This document shows, piece after piece, positions 45,847 to 57,103 of a DNA stretch of 64,000 nucleotides. The stretch is from Pantoea sp. Mb-10 (GTDB taxonomy: Bacteria; Pseudomonadota; Gammaproteobacteria; Enterobacterales; Enterobacteriaceae), in the NCBI RefSeq assembly GCF_021272205.1, contig NZ_JAJSDX010000002.1, forward strand, positions 248,001 through 312,000, written 5' to 3'. Below the pieces are notes generated by a model, which had not been told where the DNA came from, made no database searches, and was given only the letters and a program-made list of their open reading frames with translations. Position 1 is the first letter of the stretch, and each line of letters begins with the position of its first letter. Both the position numbers and the translations under genes were made by a program.

Positions 45847-46803
45847 TGTTACCGCCTCAGTGGGCAGAGTCCTTTAACCTGCCGCAAAAAATAAAACCCG
45901 CCCAATTTACTCCTCTCACTGCGACAAAAGAAGGGCAGCGGCGGGTTTTGGCGCGTTTCATATTTTTTGCGGTCATAGATGGTATGAAAAAGGAATAACA
46001 TCATCATTACTAGTGTTTAAATCTAAAATTTCGTAAATATTTAGAGTATTGCGCCATATTTCATTTCGGGCGTTTCCGGCTTCGTCCTATGTTATCAGAC
46101 TAAAAAGCGGTGATAGTTTTGTCGCACGCGATGAATAAAGTGATTAGCGACGTGATGAAATAGTTAAAGGAATCTTTTTAGATGCCGAATAATTGTTCAC
46201 TTAATGGCGGGGAAAGAGATAAAACAATTTCGCCAGTGAATGATTATTCACTTTTGCGCCATAAAACCTGAAAGCGAGCTGACCTCAAACACGACAGTAA
46301 ACAGAGATTAAATAGTATTTTTGTTGGATCTTTAGCACTTGTTGAAAAACGGTACGGAACGGTTTTCCGAAACGTTAAAAGTCGCAAAGGCGGTATTTTA
46401 TGGGCAATACGCAGTAAAATCGCACGGTTTGGCACAAAAACATTTCCATTTTTGGCCTAAAAATGATTAAGTATAACTTATTATTTGATGCGCCTTAACG
46501 CATCGCATCAGCAAAACACGCTGTTACCGCTTTTGCCCCGCCGGCCTTTTTCGCGGGAAACCAGACAACTACGCAGCTGCCTGCATCTTTTGCACTCAGT
46601 TTTAGCCCAAAGTTGTTCTGTCTTTGATTGATGACGCTGCTCCAGAGGGATGGGAGAGAAGGGCGTCGGTTTCCGTTTAATACAATTTTGGATGGACGCT
46701 TCAACACAGGGCGGCCGTCAAGCACCATTATCGCTTGTCGCTTTGATAAGCGGTGATACACCAGGGTAGTAGTTTAAAAAAATCTTATAAGTGAAGAAAA
46801 AAC
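45847..46803. other. alaA-lrhA intergenic region
   Basis: A 957-base AT-rich gap between divergent genes, carrying the alaA leader structure, the long lrhA upstream region and several small inverted repeats: GTGAAT-GATT-ATTCAC (46236-46251), CGGAA-CGGTT-TTCCG near 46355, and GATGCG-CCTTAA-CGCATC (46487-46504). E. coli has a gap of similar size, with a long lrhA leader. No convincing gene is seen; two minus-strand open frames look non-coding. Confidence 0.7.
45882..45972 (-). promoter_or_regulatory. Terminator-like hairpin in the alaA leader
   Basis: Read on the minus strand, AAAACCCGCC (45949-45940) pairs with GGCGGGTTTT (45902-45893), and TTTTATTTTTT covers the stem end and beyond. An outer pair, CCGCAAAAAATA (45972-45961) with TATTTTTTGCGG (45893-45882), can extend it across a 12-base bulge. 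This is either an attenuator for alaA or the 3' end of a short leader RNA. Confidence 0.55.
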
Positions 46804-47727
46804 ATGACTAATGCAAATCGTCCGATACTCAATCTCGACCTCGATCTGCTGCGTACCTTTGTTGCCGTTGCTGACCTGAATACGTTTGCAGCCGCGGCTG
46901 CAGCCGTGTGCAGAACGCAGTCAGCGGTGAGCCAGCAGATGCAGCGTCTGGAGCAGTTGGTAGGTAAAGAGCTGTTTGCCAGACATGGACGTAATAAATT
47001 GCTTACGGAGCACGGCATTCAACTGTTGGGCTACGCGCGCAAGATCCTGCGCTTCAATGACGAAGCCTGCACCTCGTTAATGTACAGCAATATCCAGGGT
47101 GTCCTGACCATTGGCGCCTCTGATGATACTTCCGATACCATTCTGCCGTTTCTGCTTAACCGCGTAACGTCGGTGTATCCAAAACTGGCCATCGACGTCC
47201 GGGTTAAGCGTAATCCCTTCATGATGGAAATGCTCAACCAAGGCGAAGTGGATTTGGTGGTGACCACTTCCAGTCCGGGAAACTTTACGCATCAGGTGCT
47301 ACGTACGTCGCCCACGCTCTGGTACTGCGCGGCGGACTACATTTTCCAGCGCGGGGAAGCTATTCCACTGGTACTGCTGGATGAGCCAAGCCCGTACCGC
47401 GATATGGCGATTGACCACCTTAACGAAGCCGGCATTCCTTGGCGCATCTCTTACGTTGCCTCAACGTTGGCTGCGGTGCGCGCAGCGGTAAAAGCCGGTT
47501 TAGGCGTGACGGCGCGTCCGGTTGAAATGATGAGCCCGGAACTGCGCGTCATGGGTGCGGCGGAAGGCTTGCCAGTTCTGCCCGATACCCAGTACCTGCT
47601 GTGCCGCAACCCGGACAGCGAGAATGAGTTGGCGCTGGCAATCTTCAACGCGATGCAATCAACGAACGATCCTTACAACTTGAGTGCCAACGCCGATGGC
47701 GCGCTGCTGTTGGATGACGAAGAGTAA
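46804..47727 (+). CDS. lrhA: LysR-type regulator LrhA
   Basis: LysR family regulator of 307 residues (E. coli LrhA 312). The winged helix is at about residues 17-77 ([35 protein letters not shown]), followed by the periplasmic-binding-like effector domain. In E. coli LrhA represses flhDC and so motility and chemotaxis, and in Pantoea-type plant associates it also affects surface polysaccharide and motility. Its ribosome binding site is weak (GAAG). Tandem terminators follow. It precedes nuoA, as in E. coli. Confidence 0.94.
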   Translation: MTNANRPILNLDLDLLRTFVAVADLNTFAAAAAAVCRTQSAVSQQMQRLEQLVGKELFARHGRNKLLTEHGIQLLGYARKILRFNDEACTSLMYSNIQGVLTIGASDDTSDTILPFLLNRVTSVYPKLAIDVRVKRNPFMMEMLNQGEVDLVVTTSSPGNFTHQVLRTSPTLWYCAADYIFQRGEAIPLVLLDEPSPYRDMAIDHLNEAGIPWRISYVASTLAAVRAAVKAGLGVTARPVEMMSPELRVMGAAEGLPVLPDTQYLLCRNPDSENELALAIFNAMQSTNDPYNLSANADGALLLDDEE

Positions 47728-47785
47728 AGCATGAAATAGCGGGGGCTTTTATACCGCGCCCTGACGCCAATAAACACGCGAAAAT

Positions 47786-47823
47786 AAGCCTTAGACTGCG
47801 ATTGTGCAGCTAAGGCTTTTTTT
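47786..47823 (+). terminator. Intrinsic terminator after lrhA
   Basis: AAGCCTTAG (47786-47794) pairs with CTAAGGCTT (47810-47818), with an inner CTGC/GCAG pairing, then a run of Ts. It is strong and perfectly paired apart from one bulged A. Confidence 0.92.
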
Positions 47824-47827
47824 ATGC

Positions 47828-47846
47828 CCCTCAATCGAGGGTTTTT
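47828..47846 (+). terminator. Second terminator after lrhA
   Basis: CCCTC-AATC-GAGGG followed by TTTTT lies immediately downstream of the first terminator, giving a tandem stop before the nuo promoter region. Confidence 0.65.
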
Positions 47847-48202
47847 AGCGTTTATAGTGAAAGTAAACTGCTAAACACCACGCGAAAGCATTTTTATTCC
47901 ATTTTGGAATCAATTGGAAGTTACTTATCATTTTGTTAGCAGTTACTGCGCCGTGGTTGCGCCGTGATACTGCTTGTTTTTGCACCAAAAAACATAATTA
48001 TGTGTTCTGGATCATAAAAATAGCCCTGTTTAGGGGGCGGAAATCCCGGTAAGACCTGCCAAAATATGGGGGTTAACTGCACGATCCATGCATGCGAATC
48101 CCCACTACACTGAAAATAACCTCACAGACTGAAGCGATTTAGCTGGCGCTCAGGAAGGGGAATGTTAATAATATAATGCGGGTGTAAAATAATGTTTGGA
48201 TA

Positions 48203-48224
48203 CTTTTGTCAAAGTTGACAAAAG
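48203..48224. promoter_or_regulatory. 22-bp palindrome upstream of nuoA
   Basis: CTTTTGTCAA-AG-TTGACAAAAG is a perfect 10-bp inverted repeat with a 2-base spacer, 155 bases before the nuoA ATG. The right arm contains TTGACA, an ideal -35, with a weak TAAAAA or GTAAAA -10 downstream. It looks like an operator; the regulator is not recognised. Confidence 0.55.
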
Positions 48225-48379
48225 GTTATAGAAAGGAGTAAAAACCCCTATAAAATTGCTGTTTATTCCTCAATGACAGCACAGTTTATAAGGTTTTTTT
48301 CCTTCCCTTGAATCGATGTGGTGCGTTTGCTGCGCGCGAGCAGGATGCCATCGCCACTTTTGATGAGTAAGCAAAGAGT

Positions 48380-48823
48380 ATGTCAACAGCCACTGAAGTC
48401 ATTGCCCACAACTGGGCATTTATCGTTTTTATCGTCATTGGATTCGGTCTCTGCGCCTTTATGCTTACCGGCGGTTGGTTGCTGGGCGGTCGTGCGCGTG
48501 CGCGCCATAAAAATACCCCGTTCGAGTCGGGCATAGAGTCCGTAGGTGATACCCACATTCGCCTCTCCGCTAAATTCTATTTGGTTGCGATGTTCTTTGT
48601 GATTTTTGACGTCGAAGCCCTCTTTTTATACGCCTGGTCGACTTCTATCCGCGAAAGCGGCTGGATCGGCTTTGTCGAAGCCGCAATTTTCATTTTGGTG
48701 CTACTGGCTGGCCTGGTTTATCTGGTGCGCATTGGTGCGCTGGATTGGGCACCTGCGCGCCGCCGCGTGGTGGTCAAATCAAGCCCGGTTAGCCATAACC
48801 ACACCAATCCTCATAAGCAGTAA
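48380..48823 (+). CDS. nuoA: NADH-quinone oxidoreductase subunit A
   Basis: Membrane subunit of respiratory complex I, 147 residues as in E. coli, with three hydrophobic segments. The loop [45 protein letters not shown] is the conserved core near the quinone site, with the acidic FDVEALF helix. The family role is in the hinge between the arms. First gene of the 13-gene nuo operon; ATG 48380 has AGAG close upstream. Confidence 0.96.
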   Translation: MSTATEVIAHNWAFIVFIVIGFGLCAFMLTGGWLLGGRARARHKNTPFESGIESVGDTHIRLSAKFYLVAMFFVIFDVEALFLYAWSTSIRESGWIGFVEAAIFILVLLAGLVYLVRIGALDWAPARRRVVVKSSPVSHNHTNPHKQ

Positions 48824-48838
48824 AAGCGAGGCAATAAG

Positions 48839-49516
48839 ATGGACTACACGCTGACACGCGTAGACCCGAACGGCGGCGATAACGATCGTTATCCCCTGCA
48901 AAAACAAGAGATTGTGACTGATCCTCTGGAACAGCACGTGCACCGTAGCGTGTATATGGGCAAGCTTGAGCATGCTTTGCACGACATGGTGAACTGGGGA
49001 CGCAAAAACTCTCTCTGGCCCTATAACTTCGGCCTTTCCTGCTGCTACGTGGAAATGACGACGTCATTCACGGCAGTGCACGACGTGGCGCGCTTTGGTG
49101 CCGAAGTTATGCGTGCTTCGCCGCGTCAGGCTGACTTTATGGTCATTGCAGGGACGCCGTTTACCAAAATGGCCCCGGTCATTCAGCGTTTGTACGACCA
49201 GATGCTGGAACCGAAATGGGTGATCTCCATGGGCGCCTGCGCGAACTCAGGCGGCATGTACGACATCTATTCGGTGGTGCAGGGCGTTGATAAATTCCTG
49301 CCGGTAGACGTCTATATTCCAGGCTGCCCGCCGCGTCCGGAGGCTTACATGCAGGCGCTGCTGCTGCTGCGTGAATCCATCGGTAAAGAGCGTCGTCCGC
49401 TCTCTTGGGTGGTAGGCGACCAAGGTGTTTACCGTGCCAATATGCAGTCTGAGCGTGAAAGGAAGCGCGGTGAACGTATCGCCGTTACCAACCTGAGAAC
49501 CCCAGACGAAGTTTAA
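48839..49516 (+). CDS. nuoB: NADH-quinone oxidoreductase subunit B
   Basis: Peripheral subunit holding the terminal 4Fe-4S cluster N2, 225 residues. The ligands are the adjacent Cys68 and Cys69 (GLSCCYVEM), Cys134 (GACANSGG) and Cys163 (PGCPPRPEA). Electrons pass from here to quinone at the NuoB-NuoD interface. A 116-base gap with long inverted repeats precedes nuoC. Confidence 0.97.
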   Translation: MDYTLTRVDPNGGDNDRYPLQKQEIVTDPLEQHVHRSVYMGKLEHALHDMVNWGRKNSLWPYNFGLSCCYVEMTTSFTAVHDVARFGAEVMRASPRQADFMVIAGTPFTKMAPVIQRLYDQMLEPKWVISMGACANSGGMYDIYSVVQGVDKFLPVDVYIPGCPPRPEAYMQALLLLRESIGKERRPLSWVVGDQGVYRANMQSERERKRGERIAVTNLRTPDEV

Positions 49517-49528
49517 GCGACCCGTAGA

Positions 49529-49583
49529 AGGATGGCATTTCGGCCGCAGCAGAACATGACAATTTATTGTGTGCCGCCATCCT
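49529..49583 (+). other. Distant inverted repeat between nuoB and nuoC
   Basis: AGGATGGC (49529-49536) and GCCATCCT (49576-49583) can pair across 39 bases just before the nuoC leader. It may be an mRNA processing or stability structure in an otherwise tightly packed operon. Confidence 0.4.
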
Positions 49584-49632
49584 GACGCTTTCATTTGAGT
49601 GCCTGAGTACAGGCCGGAATGGTGAGTAACGT

Positions 49633-51432
49633 ATGACAGATTTGACCACGCAAGATCTCGCTCAGCCTGGCTGGCAAACCCGCGATCACCTTGATGATCC
49701 GGTTATCGGCGAGCTGCGTAACCGTTTTGGGCCTGATGCCTTTACCGTTCAGGCGACCCGCACCGGTATTCCGGTGGTTTGGATTAAGCGTGAACAGCTG
49801 CCAGAAATCATCGAGTTCCTGCGCAAGCTGCCTAAGCCGTACGTCATGCTGTATGACCTGCATGGCGTAGATGAACGTTTGCGCACCCACCGTGCCGGTC
49901 TCCCGGCGGCGGATTTCTCTGTTTTCTACCATCTGCTTTCTATTGAACGTAACCGCGACATCATGCTCAAGGTGGCGTTATCCGAAAACGATCTGAATGT
50001 GCCCACCATCACCAAAATTTTCGCCAATGCCAACTGGTACGAGCGCGAAACCTGGGAGATGTTTGGTATTACGTTCAACGGTCACCCACACCTTACGCGC
50101 ATTATGATGCCGCAGACGTGGGAAGGGCATCCGCTGCGCAAAGATTATCCCGCGCGCGCCACCGAATTCGATCCTTTTACGCTGACCAAGCAAAAAGAGG
50201 ATCTGGAGATGGAGTCGCTGACGTTCAAACCTGAAGACTGGGGAATGAAGCGCGGCACCAACAGCGAGGACTTCATGTTCCTCAACTTGGGGCCAAACCA
50301 TCCGTCGGCGCACGGTGCGTTCCGCATCATTCTGCAGCTCGATGGTGAAGAGATTGTGGATTGCGTACCGGACGTGGGCTATCACCACCGCGGCGCCGAA
50401 AAGATGGGCGAGCGTCAATCGTGGCACAGCTATATTCCCTATACCGACCGTATTGAATATCTGGGCGGCTGCGTTAATGAGATGCCTTATGTGCTGGCGG
50501 TAGAAAAGTTGGCCGGCATCACAGTACCGGATCGCGTCAATGTGATTCGCGTTATGCTCTCTGAGCTATTCCGCATCAACAGCCATCTGCTGTACATCTC
50601 AACCTTTATTCAAGACGTCGGCGCCATGACGCCAGTGTTCTTTGCCTTCACGGATCGTCAAAAAATTTACGATGTGGTCGAAGCGATTACCGGTTTCCGT
50701 ATGCACCCGGCCTGGTTCCGCATTGGCGGCGTGGCGCATGACCTGCCGAAAGGGTGGGAACGCTTACTGCGTGAATTCCTCGATTGGATGCCCAAGCGTC
50801 TGAAAGAGTATGACAAAGCCGCACTGCGCAATACCGTGCTGATGGGCCGTTCACAAGGCGTTGCGGCGTACAACATGGATGAAGCGCTGGCGTGGGGAAC
50901 TACCGGTGCGGGTCTGCGTGCCACAGGTCTGGATTTTGACGTGCGCAAATGGCGTCCCTATTCAGGCTACGAAAACTTTGATTTCGAGGTGCCAGTGGGC
51001 GCGGGCATCAGCGACGCGTACACGCGCGTTCAGCTGAAAATGGAAGAGATGTGGCAGTCGCTGCGCATTCTTGAGCAGTGCTTAAAAAATATGCCGGAAG
51101 GCCCGTTCAAAGCCGATCATCCGCTGACCACACCGCCGCCGAAAGAGCGCACGCTGCAGCACATCGAAACCCTGATTACGCACTTCCTGCAAGTTTCATG
51201 GGGCCCAGTGATGCCAGCCAACGAATCATTCCAGATGATCGAGGCGACCAAAGGTATCAACAGCTATTACCTGACCAGCGATGGCAGCACCATGAGCTAC
51301 CGCACGCGCGTGCGCACGCCGAGCTTCCCGCATCTGCAGCAGATTCCTTCGGTAATCCGCGGCAGTCTGGTATCCGACCTGATCGTATACCTTGGTAGCA
51401 TCGATTTTGTTATGTCAGACGTGGACCGCTAA
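49633..51432 (+). CDS. nuoC: NADH-quinone oxidoreductase fused subunits C and D
   Basis: Fusion of the 30-kDa (NuoC) and 49-kDa (NuoD) subunits, 599 residues, as in E. coli (600). The C part ends around the [14 protein letters not shown] segment near residue 180. The D part begins near residue 208 with [19 protein letters not shown] and forms the quinone cavity with Nuo[12 protein letters not shown] and [21 protein letters not shown] are conserved. nuoE follows after two bases. Confidence 0.97.
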   Translation: MTDLTTQDLAQPGWQTRDHLDDPVIGELRNRFGPDAFTVQATRTGIPVVWIKREQLPEIIEFLRKLPKPYVMLYDLHGVDERLRTHRAGLPAADFSVFYHLLSIERNRDIMLKVALSENDLNVPTITKIFANANWYERETWEMFGITFNGHPHLTRIMMPQTWEGHPLRKDYPARATEFDPFTLTKQKEDLEMESLTFKPEDWGMKRGTNSEDFMFLNLGPNHPSAHGAFRIILQLDGEEIVDCVPDVGYHHRGAEKMGERQSWHSYIPYTDRIEYLGGCVNEMPYVLAVEKLAGITVPDRVNVIRVMLSELFRINSHLLYISTFIQDVGAMTPVFFAFTDRQKIYDVVEAITGFRMHPAWFRIGGVAHDLPKGWERLLREFLDWMPKRLKEYDKAALRNTVLMGRSQGVAAYNMDEALAWGTTGAGLRATGLDFDVRKWRPYSGYENFDFEVPVGAGISDAYTRVQLKMEEMWQSLRILEQCLKNMPEGPFKADHPLTTPPPKERTLQHIETLITHFLQVSWGPVMPANESFQMIEATKGINSYYLTSDGSTMSYRTRVRTPSFPHLQQIPSVIRGSLVSDLIVYLGSIDFVMSDVDR

Positions 51433-51434
51433 TT

Positions 51435-51950
51435 ATGCACGATCAAAAAATTGCCATTCAAACCATCGACCCTAACGAGGTCTTTGTGCTGAGCGAGGCC
51501 GAGCACCACGCTATCGAGCATGAAAAACACCATTATGAAGATGCACGCGCCGCGTCGATCGAGGCGTTAAAGATTGTGCAGAAGCAGCGCGGCTGGGTGC
51601 CAGACGGTGCCATTCACGCCATTGCTAACGTTCTTGGCATTCCTGCCAGTGACGTAGAAGGGGTAGCCACGTTCTACAGCCAGATTTATCGCACGCCAGT
51701 GGGGCGCCACGTTATTCGCTACTGCGACAGCGTGGTATGCCATATCACTGGCTATCAGGGTATTCAGTCCGCGCTAGAGCAAAACCTGAACATTAAGCCG
51801 GGCCAAACCACGGCCGATGGCCGCTTTACCCTGTTGCCGACCTGCTGTCTGGGTAACTGCGATAAAGGGCCAACCATGATGGTCAACGACGATACGCACG
51901 TTCACCTGACGCCGGAAGGCATCGCCAACCTGTTGGAGCAGTATCCATGA
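51435..51950 (+). CDS. nuoE: NADH-quinone oxidoreductase subunit E
   Basis: 24-kDa subunit with the 2Fe-2S cluster N1a, part of the NADH dehydrogenase module with NuoF and NuoG. It has 171 residues, five more than E. coli at the N-terminus. Cluster ligands are Cys97 and Cys102 (YCDSVVC), Cys138 and Cys142 (CCLGNC). The stop overlaps the nuoF start by four bases. Confidence 0.97.
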   Translation: MHDQKIAIQTIDPNEVFVLSEAEHHAIEHEKHHYEDARAASIEALKIVQKQRGWVPDGAIHAIANVLGIPASDVEGVATFYSQIYRTPVGRHVIRYCDSVVCHITGYQGIQSALEQNLNIKPGQTTADGRFTLLPTCCLGNCDKGPTMMVNDDTHVHLTPEGIANLLEQYP

Positions 51951-53293
51951 CCTTTAAACAGATCATTCGTACTGCGGAAACACATCCTCTGACGTGGCGT
52001 CTGCGTGACGATAAGCAGCCGATTTGGCTGGACGAATACCGCAGTAAAAACGGATATGTTGGCGCAGAAAAAGCCCTCAAGGGGCTGAGCCAAGATGAGA
52101 TCGTTGCCACCGTCAAAGAATCCGGTCTGAAAGGCCGCGGTGGCGCGGGTTTCAACACCGGCCTGAAGTGGAGCCTGATGCCCAAAGATGAATCCATGAA
52201 CATCCGTTACCTGCTGTGTAACGCCGATGAAATGGAGCCGGGCACCTATAAAGACCGCCTGTTGATGGAGCAGTTACCGCATCAGCTGGTGGAAGGCATG
52301 CTAATCAGCGCCTATGCGCTCAAAGCTTACCGGGGCTACATCTTCCTGCGCGGAGAGTATGTGGAAGCGGCCGAGAATTTGCGTCGCGCCATCGCGGAAG
52401 CCACGGAAGCGGGCTACCTCGGAAAAAACATTCTGGGCACCGGTTTTGATTTTGAGCTGTTTGTGCATACCGGCGCAGGACGTTACATCTGCGGTGAAGA
52501 GACGGCGCTGATCAACTCGCTGGAAGGCCGTCGCGCGAACCCGCGCTCTAAGCCGCCGTTCCCGGCGAGTGCGGGCGTGTGGGGCAAACCCACCTGCGTG
52601 AATAACGTCGAGACCCTGTCCAATGTCCCGGCCATCTTCCTGAATGGCGTGGAATGGTACAAGAATATCTCTACCAGTGAAGACACCGGCACCAAAATGA
52701 TGGGCTTCTCCGGACGGGTGAAAAACCCTGGCGTTTGGGAGCTGCCCTTTGGCACCACCGCGCGTGAGATTCTTGAAGAGTACGCTGGCGGCATGCGCGA
52801 TGGCCTGAAATTCAAAGCCTGGCAGCCGGGCGGTGCAGGCACCGACTTCCTGACCGATCAGCATCTCGATCTGCCGATGGAATTTGCCAGCATTGGTAAA
52901 GCGGGTAGCCGCCTGGGTACCGCACTGGCGATGGCCGTGGATCACGAAATCAATATGGTGTCGCTGGTGCGCAACCTGGAAGAGTTCTTTGCGCGTGAAT
53001 CCTGCGGCTGGTGTACGCCCTGCCGCGACGGCTTGCCGTGGAGCGTGAAAATTTTGCGCGCGCTAGAGCAGAAACAGGGCCAACCGGGCGACATTGAAAC
53101 GCTGCTGCAGCTCTGCCGCCAGCTCGGACCCGGCAAGACATTCTGTGCTCACGCACCGGGTGCCGTCGAGCCACTCCAGAGCGCCATTAAATATTTCCGT
53201 GAAGAGTTTGAGGCCGGCATCGCGCCGCAGGTGTTCGGGAATACCCGATCCATCGGGGGCATTCAGCCCAACCTGCTGAAAGCGCGCTGGTAA
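51947..53293 (+). CDS. nuoF: NADH-quinone oxidoreductase subunit F
   Basis: 51-kDa subunit that binds NADH and FMN and holds the 4Fe-4S cluster N3; 448 residues. The glycine-rich nucleotide loop is [14 protein letters not shown], and the FMN site includes [14 protein letters not shown]. The cluster ligands are Cys353, Cys356, Cys359 ([11 protein letters not shown]) and Cys400. The start is embedded in the nuoE stop. A 100-base gap with an 18-bp palindrome precedes nuoG. Confidence 0.97.
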   Translation: MTFKQIIRTAETHPLTWRLRDDKQPIWLDEYRSKNGYVGAEKALKGLSQDEIVATVKESGLKGRGGAGFNTGLKWSLMPKDESMNIRYLLCNADEMEPGTYKDRLLMEQLPHQLVEGMLISAYALKAYRGYIFLRGEYVEAAENLRRAIAEATEAGYLGKNILGTGFDFELFVHTGAGRYICGEETALINSLEGRRANPRSKPPFPASAGVWGKPTCVNNVETLSNVPAIFLNGVEWYKNISTSEDTGTKMMGFSGRVKNPGVWELPFGTTAREILEEYAGGMRDGLKFKAWQPGGAGTDFLTDQHLDLPMEFASIGKAGSRLGTALAMAVDHEINMVSLVRNLEEFFARESCGWCTPCRDGLPWSVKILRALEQKQGQPGDIETLLQLCRQLGPGKTFCAHAPGAVEPLQSAIKYFREEFEAGIAPQVFGNTRSIGGIQPNLLKARW

Positions 53294-53355
53294 GCCGCTG
53301 CTTTATACGGGACGCCCGCTGCGCACGCGCGCGGGTAGAGAATTAGATGTTTAAC

Positions 53356-53373
53356 GCTCGTCCGCGGACGAGC
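53356..53373 (+). other. 18-bp palindrome between nuoF and nuoG
   Basis: GCTCGTCCGCGGACGAGC is a perfect palindrome, 20 bases before the nuoG ATG and just upstream of its ribosome binding site (GGAAG). It may fold in mRNA and influence nuoG translation or processing. Confidence 0.5.
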
Positions 53374-53393
53374 CTTACGGAAGCATGTTCACT

Positions 53394-56117
53394 ATGGCTA
53401 CAATTCATGTAGACGGTAAAGAATATGATGTGAACGGAGCGGACAACCTGCTGCAGGCGTGTCTCTCTCTGGGCCTTGATATTCCTTATTTTTGCTGGCA
53501 TCCCGCGCTGGGAAGCGTGGGTGCCTGCCGCCAGTGTGCGGTCAAGCAATTCCAGAATGCCGAAGACACGCGCGGCCGCCTCGTTATGTCCTGCATGACG
53601 CCGGCCTCGGATGGAACCTTCATCTCCATTGACGATGGCGAAGCGAAAGAGTTCCGTGAGAGCGTGGTGGAGTGGTTAATGACTAACCACCCGCACGACT
53701 GTCCGGTGTGTGAAGAGGGCGGTAACTGCCACCTGCAGGATATGACGGTGATGACGGGACACAGCTTCCGTCGCTATCGCTTCACCAAACGTACCCATCA
53801 GAATCAGGATTTGGGCCCGTTCATTTCTCATGAGATGAACCGCTGTATTGCCTGCTATCGCTGTGTGCGCTACTACAAAGACTACGCTGACGGTAAAGAT
53901 CTCGGCGTCTACGGCGCGCACGACAACGTCTACTTTGGCCGTCCCGAAGAGGGCACGCTGGAAAGCGAGTTCTCCGGTAACCTGGTGGAAATCTGTCCTA
54001 CCGGCGTCTTTACCGATAAAACGCACTCCGAACGCTATAACCGCAAGTGGGATATGCAGTTTGCGCCAAGCATCTGCCAACAGTGCAGCGTGGGATGTAA
54101 CACCAGCCCCGGCGAACGCTATGGCGAACTGCGCCGTATCGAAAACCGCTATAACGGCACGGTAAACCACTACTTCCTGTGCGATCGCGGTCGCTTCGGC
54201 TATGGCTACGTCAACCGTAAAGATCGCCCCCGTCAGCCGATGCAGCTGCGCGGCAATAGCTGGATCACGCTCAACGCTGAGCAGGCGGTGAATGCCGCTG
54301 CTGACGTATTGCGCCAGGCTAATAAAGTGATTGGTATTGGTTCGCCGCGCGCCAGCATTGAGAGTAACTTTGCCCTGCGTGAACTGGTGGGTGCCGAAAA
54401 CTTCTCTACGGGTATGCCTGCGGGTGAGCAGGAACGCGTTGCCCTGATGTTAGATATTCTGCGTGAGGGAGGGATCTACACGCCTTCGCTGCGCGAAATC
54501 GAAAGCTACGATGCGGTACTGGTGCTGGGTGAAGATCTGACGCAGGTCGGTGCGCGCGTTGCGCTCTCTGTACGCCAGGCCGTAAAAGGCAAAGCGCGCG
54601 ACATGGCGGCGGCACAGAAAGTGGCCGATTGGCAGATCGCCGCCATCCTTAACATTGGCCAGCACGCAAAGCATCCGCTGTTTGTCACCAACGTTGATGA
54701 GACCCGTCTGGATGATATTGCCGCGTGGAGCTATCGCGCCCCGGTTGAAGATCAGGCGCGCCTCGGCTTTGCCATCGCCCACGCGCTGGATGAAACGGCG
54801 CCGTCAGTCGCCGATTTCGACAGCACCTTGGACGGTAAACTGGATGTTGTGGTACAGGCGCTAGCGGGTGCCAAAAAGCCACTGATCATCTCCGGTACGC
54901 ACTCAGGCAGCACCGCCATGATTGAAGCCGCAGCCAACGTAGCGAAAGCGCTGAAAGCGCGCGGATCTGATGTCGGTATTACGCTGCTGGCTGATGCCGC
55001 CAATAGCATGGGCTTGGGCATGATCGGCGGACAAACGCTGGATCAGGCGCTGGAGCAGTTGCGTAACGGTGAAGCCGATGCGCTCGTGGTGTTAGAAAAC
55101 GATCTCTACCGTCACGCGCCTAAAGCCGTGGTCGATGCCGCACTGGCGCAAACCGCGAACGTTATCGTGGTGGATCACCAGCGCACTGCGACCCTGGAGA
55201 AAGCCGGTCTGGTGTTCTCAACCGCCAGCTTTGCGGAAAGCGACGGCACGTCGATTAACCACGAAGGCCGCGCGCAGCGTTTCTTCCAGGTTTACGATCC
55301 GGCCTATTACGACGAGAGCATTGTGATGCTGGAAAGCTGGCGCTGGTTGCACTCGCTGCACAGCACGCTTGAAAGCCGTCACGTTGACTGGACGCAGCTC
55401 GATCACGTGATCGACGCGGCGATCGTGGCGCTGCCGCAGTTAAAAGGCATTAAAGACGCGGCGCCTGACGCCAGCTTCCGTATTCGCGGTCAAAAACTGG
55501 CCCGTTCGCCGCACCGCAGCAGTGGCCGTACCGCCCTGCGTGCGAATATCAGCGTACACGAGCCGCGTCAGCCGCAGGACAAAGACACCATGTTTGCCTT
55601 CTCAATGGAAGGGAACAACCAGCCAAGCGCACCGCGTTCGCAGATTCCATTTGCCTGGGCGCCCGGTTGGAACTCCCCACAGGCGTGGAACAAGTTCCAG
55701 GATGAAGTGGGCGGTAAACTGCGCCACGGCGATCCTGGCGTGCGTTTATTTGAGGCGGGAAACGGTACGCTTCCGTGGTTCACTGCCGTACCGGCGCGCT
55801 TCACCGAAGGCGAGCAGTGGCGCGTTGCGCCTTACTACCAGCTGTTTGGCAGTGAGGAGATGACGCAGCGTTCACCTACCTTCCAAAAACGTATGGCACC
55901 GGCCACCTTGGTGATTAACCCTGCCGATGCAGAAAAGCTGGGTGTGAACCCAGGGGCTTCAGTGGAGTTGGTGTGCGCCGGCGAAACGGTGCGCTTACCC
56001 GTTCGTTTCTCTGCCGCGTTGCAGGCAGGGCAGGTGGGGCTGCCGCTGGGTATGCCGGGCGTACCACCGTTCCTTTCCGGTGCGCACATTGACAAACTGC
56101 AGGAGGCGGCACAATGA
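53394..56117 (+). CDS. nuoG: NADH-quinone oxidoreductase subunit G
   Basis: 75-kDa subunit, 907 residues (E. coli 908). It carries a 2Fe-2S cluster (Cys34, Cys45, Cys48 and Cys67), the His-ligated N5 cluster ([12 protein letters not shown]), N4 (CIACYRC region) and the extra cluster N7 found in a bacterial subgroup (CQQCSVGC about 228-235 with Cys263 in FLCDRG). The rest is molybdopterin oxidoreductase-like but without cofactor. ATG 53394 (MATIHVDG) is preferred to ATG 53385 because GGAAG is then ten bases upstream. Its stop overlaps nuoH. Confidence 0.97.
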   Translation: MATIHVDGKEYDVNGADNLLQACLSLGLDIPYFCWHPALGSVGACRQCAVKQFQNAEDTRGRLVMSCMTPASDGTFISIDDGEAKEFRESVVEWLMTNHPHDCPVCEEGGNCHLQDMTVMTGHSFRRYRFTKRTHQNQDLGPFISHEMNRCIACYRCVRYYKDYADGKDLGVYGAHDNVYFGRPEEGTLESEFSGNLVEICPTGVFTDKTHSERYNRKWDMQFAPSICQQCSVGCNTSPGERYGELRRIENRYNGTVNHYFLCDRGRFGYGYVNRKDRPRQPMQLRGNSWITLNAEQAVNAAADVLRQANKVIGIGSPRASIESNFALRELVGAENFSTGMPAGEQERVALMLDILREGGIYTPSLREIESYDAVLVLGEDLTQVGARVALSVRQAVKGKARDMAAAQKVADWQIAAILNIGQHAKHPLFVTNVDETRLDDIAAWSYRAPVEDQARLGFAIAHALDETAPSVADFDSTLDGKLDVVVQALAGAKKPLIISGTHSGSTAMIEAAANVAKALKARGSDVGITLLADAANSMGLGMIGGQTLDQALEQLRNGEADALVVLENDLYRHAPKAVVDAALAQTANVIVVDHQRTATLEKAGLVFSTASFAESDGTSINHEGRAQRFFQVYDPAYYDESIVMLESWRWLHSLHSTLESRHVDWTQLDHVIDAAIVALPQLKGIKDAAPDASFRIRGQKLARSPHRSSGRTALRANISVHEPRQPQDKDTMFAFSMEGNNQPSAPRSQIPFAWAPGWNSPQAWNKFQDEVGGKLRHGDPGVRLFEAGNGTLPWFTAVPARFTEGEQWRVAPYYQLFGSEEMTQRSPTFQKRMAPATLVINPADAEKLGVNPGASVELVCAGETVRLPVRFSAALQAGQVGLPLGMPGVPPFLSGAHIDKLQEAAQ

Positions 56118-57091
56118 GCTGGCTGACACCGGACGTTATCGACATCATCCTCCAGATTGTGAAAGCCATCGTGATCCTGCTGGTGGTAGTGGCCTGCGGT
56201 GCGTTTATGAGCTTCGCCGAGCGTCGCTTGCTCGGCCTATGGCAGAACCGCTACGGTCCTAACCGCGTCGGCTGGGGCGGCTCGCTGCAGTTGGCTGCGG
56301 ACATGATCAAAATGTTCTTCAAAGAGGACTGGGTTCCGCCGTTTACCGACCGCTTTATCTTCACGTTGGCGCCGGTCATCGCCTTTGTGTCGCTGCTGCT
56401 GGCGTTTGCGATTGTGCCGGTTTCACCGACCTGGATGGTGACTGACCTCAATATCGGTCTGCTGTTCTTCCTGATGATGGCTGGACTGGCGGTTTACGCC
56501 GTGCTCTTTGCTGGCTGGTCAAGTAACAACAAATACTCACTGCTGGGCGCGATGCGTGCTTCAGCGCAAACGCTGAGCTATGAAGTGTTTCTTGGACTTT
56601 CGTTGATGGGCGTCGTTGCGCAGGCAGGATCGTTCAACCTCAATGCCATTGTTGAGAACCAGGCGCACCTGTGGAACATCATCCCGCAGTTCTTTGGTTT
56701 CGTTACCTTCTGCATCGCCGGCGTGGCGGTGTGTCACCGTCACCCGTTTGACCAGCCTGAAGCTGAGCAAGAGCTGGCCGATGGCTATCACATTGAATAT
56801 GCCGGCATGAAGTTCGGTCTGTTCTTCGTGGGCGAATATGTGGCGATTACCACTGTTTCTGCGCTGATTGTGACGCTGTTCTTCGGTGGCTGGCACGGTC
56901 CATTCCTGCCGCCGTTCATCTGGTTTGCCCTGAAAACGGCATTCTTCATGGTGATGTTTATCCTGATTCGTGCTGCGCTGCCGCGTCCACGTTACGACCA
57001 GGTGCTGTCGTTCGGCTGGAAAGTTTGTTTGCCGTTGACGTTATTGAACCTGCTGGCGACCGCCGCAGTGATTCTGTACAGCGCGCAGTAA
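56114..57091 (+). CDS. nuoH: NADH-quinone oxidoreductase subunit H
   Basis: Membrane subunit that joins the peripheral arm and completes the quinone tunnel, 325 residues as in E. coli. About eight hydrophobic segments are visible. [26 protein letters not shown] is the conserved quinone-side loop, and [28 protein letters not shown] the acidic loop with the family's FDxPEAExELV-type motif. It starts within the nuoG stop. Confidence 0.97.
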   Translation: MSWLTPDVIDIILQIVKAIVILLVVVACGAFMSFAERRLLGLWQNRYGPNRVGWGGSLQLAADMIKMFFKEDWVPPFTDRFIFTLAPVIAFVSLLLAFAIVPVSPTWMVTDLNIGLLFFLMMAGLAVYAVLFAGWSSNNKYSLLGAMRASAQTLSYEVFLGLSLMGVVAQAGSFNLNAIVENQAHLWNIIPQFFGFVTFCIAGVAVCHRHPFDQPEAEQELADGYHIEYAGMKFGLFFVGEYVAITTVSALIVTLFFGGWHGPFLPPFIWFALKTAFFMVMFILIRAALPRPRYDQVLSFGWKVCLPLTLLNLLATAAVILYSAQ

Positions 57092-57103
57092 GGGGTTTTA
57101 GAA

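Larger units (their letters stand above)
47728..48379. other. lrhA-nuoA intergenic region
   Basis: A 652-base AT-rich region with tandem lrhA terminators and the nuo operon control region. Symmetric elements are TGTTTTT-N6-AAAAACA (47975-47994), the palindrome ACATAATTATGT (47992-48003) and a 22-bp palindrome at 48203-48224. In E. coli the nuo promoter is controlled by ArcA, NarL, FNR, Fis and IHF; I cannot place those sites with certainty here. No gene is seen. Confidence 0.7.

Noticed and set aside
45849..45905. 18-codon frame in the alaA leader starting with TTG after AGAGGAG
   Set aside because: Weak start codon and no run of alanine or leucine codons; not enough to claim a leader peptide.
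46244..46761. Two minus-strand frames (63 and 88 codons) in the alaA-lrhA gap
   Set aside because: Compositions do not look coding, no ribosome binding sites, and the gap is equally gene-free in E. coli as I recall.
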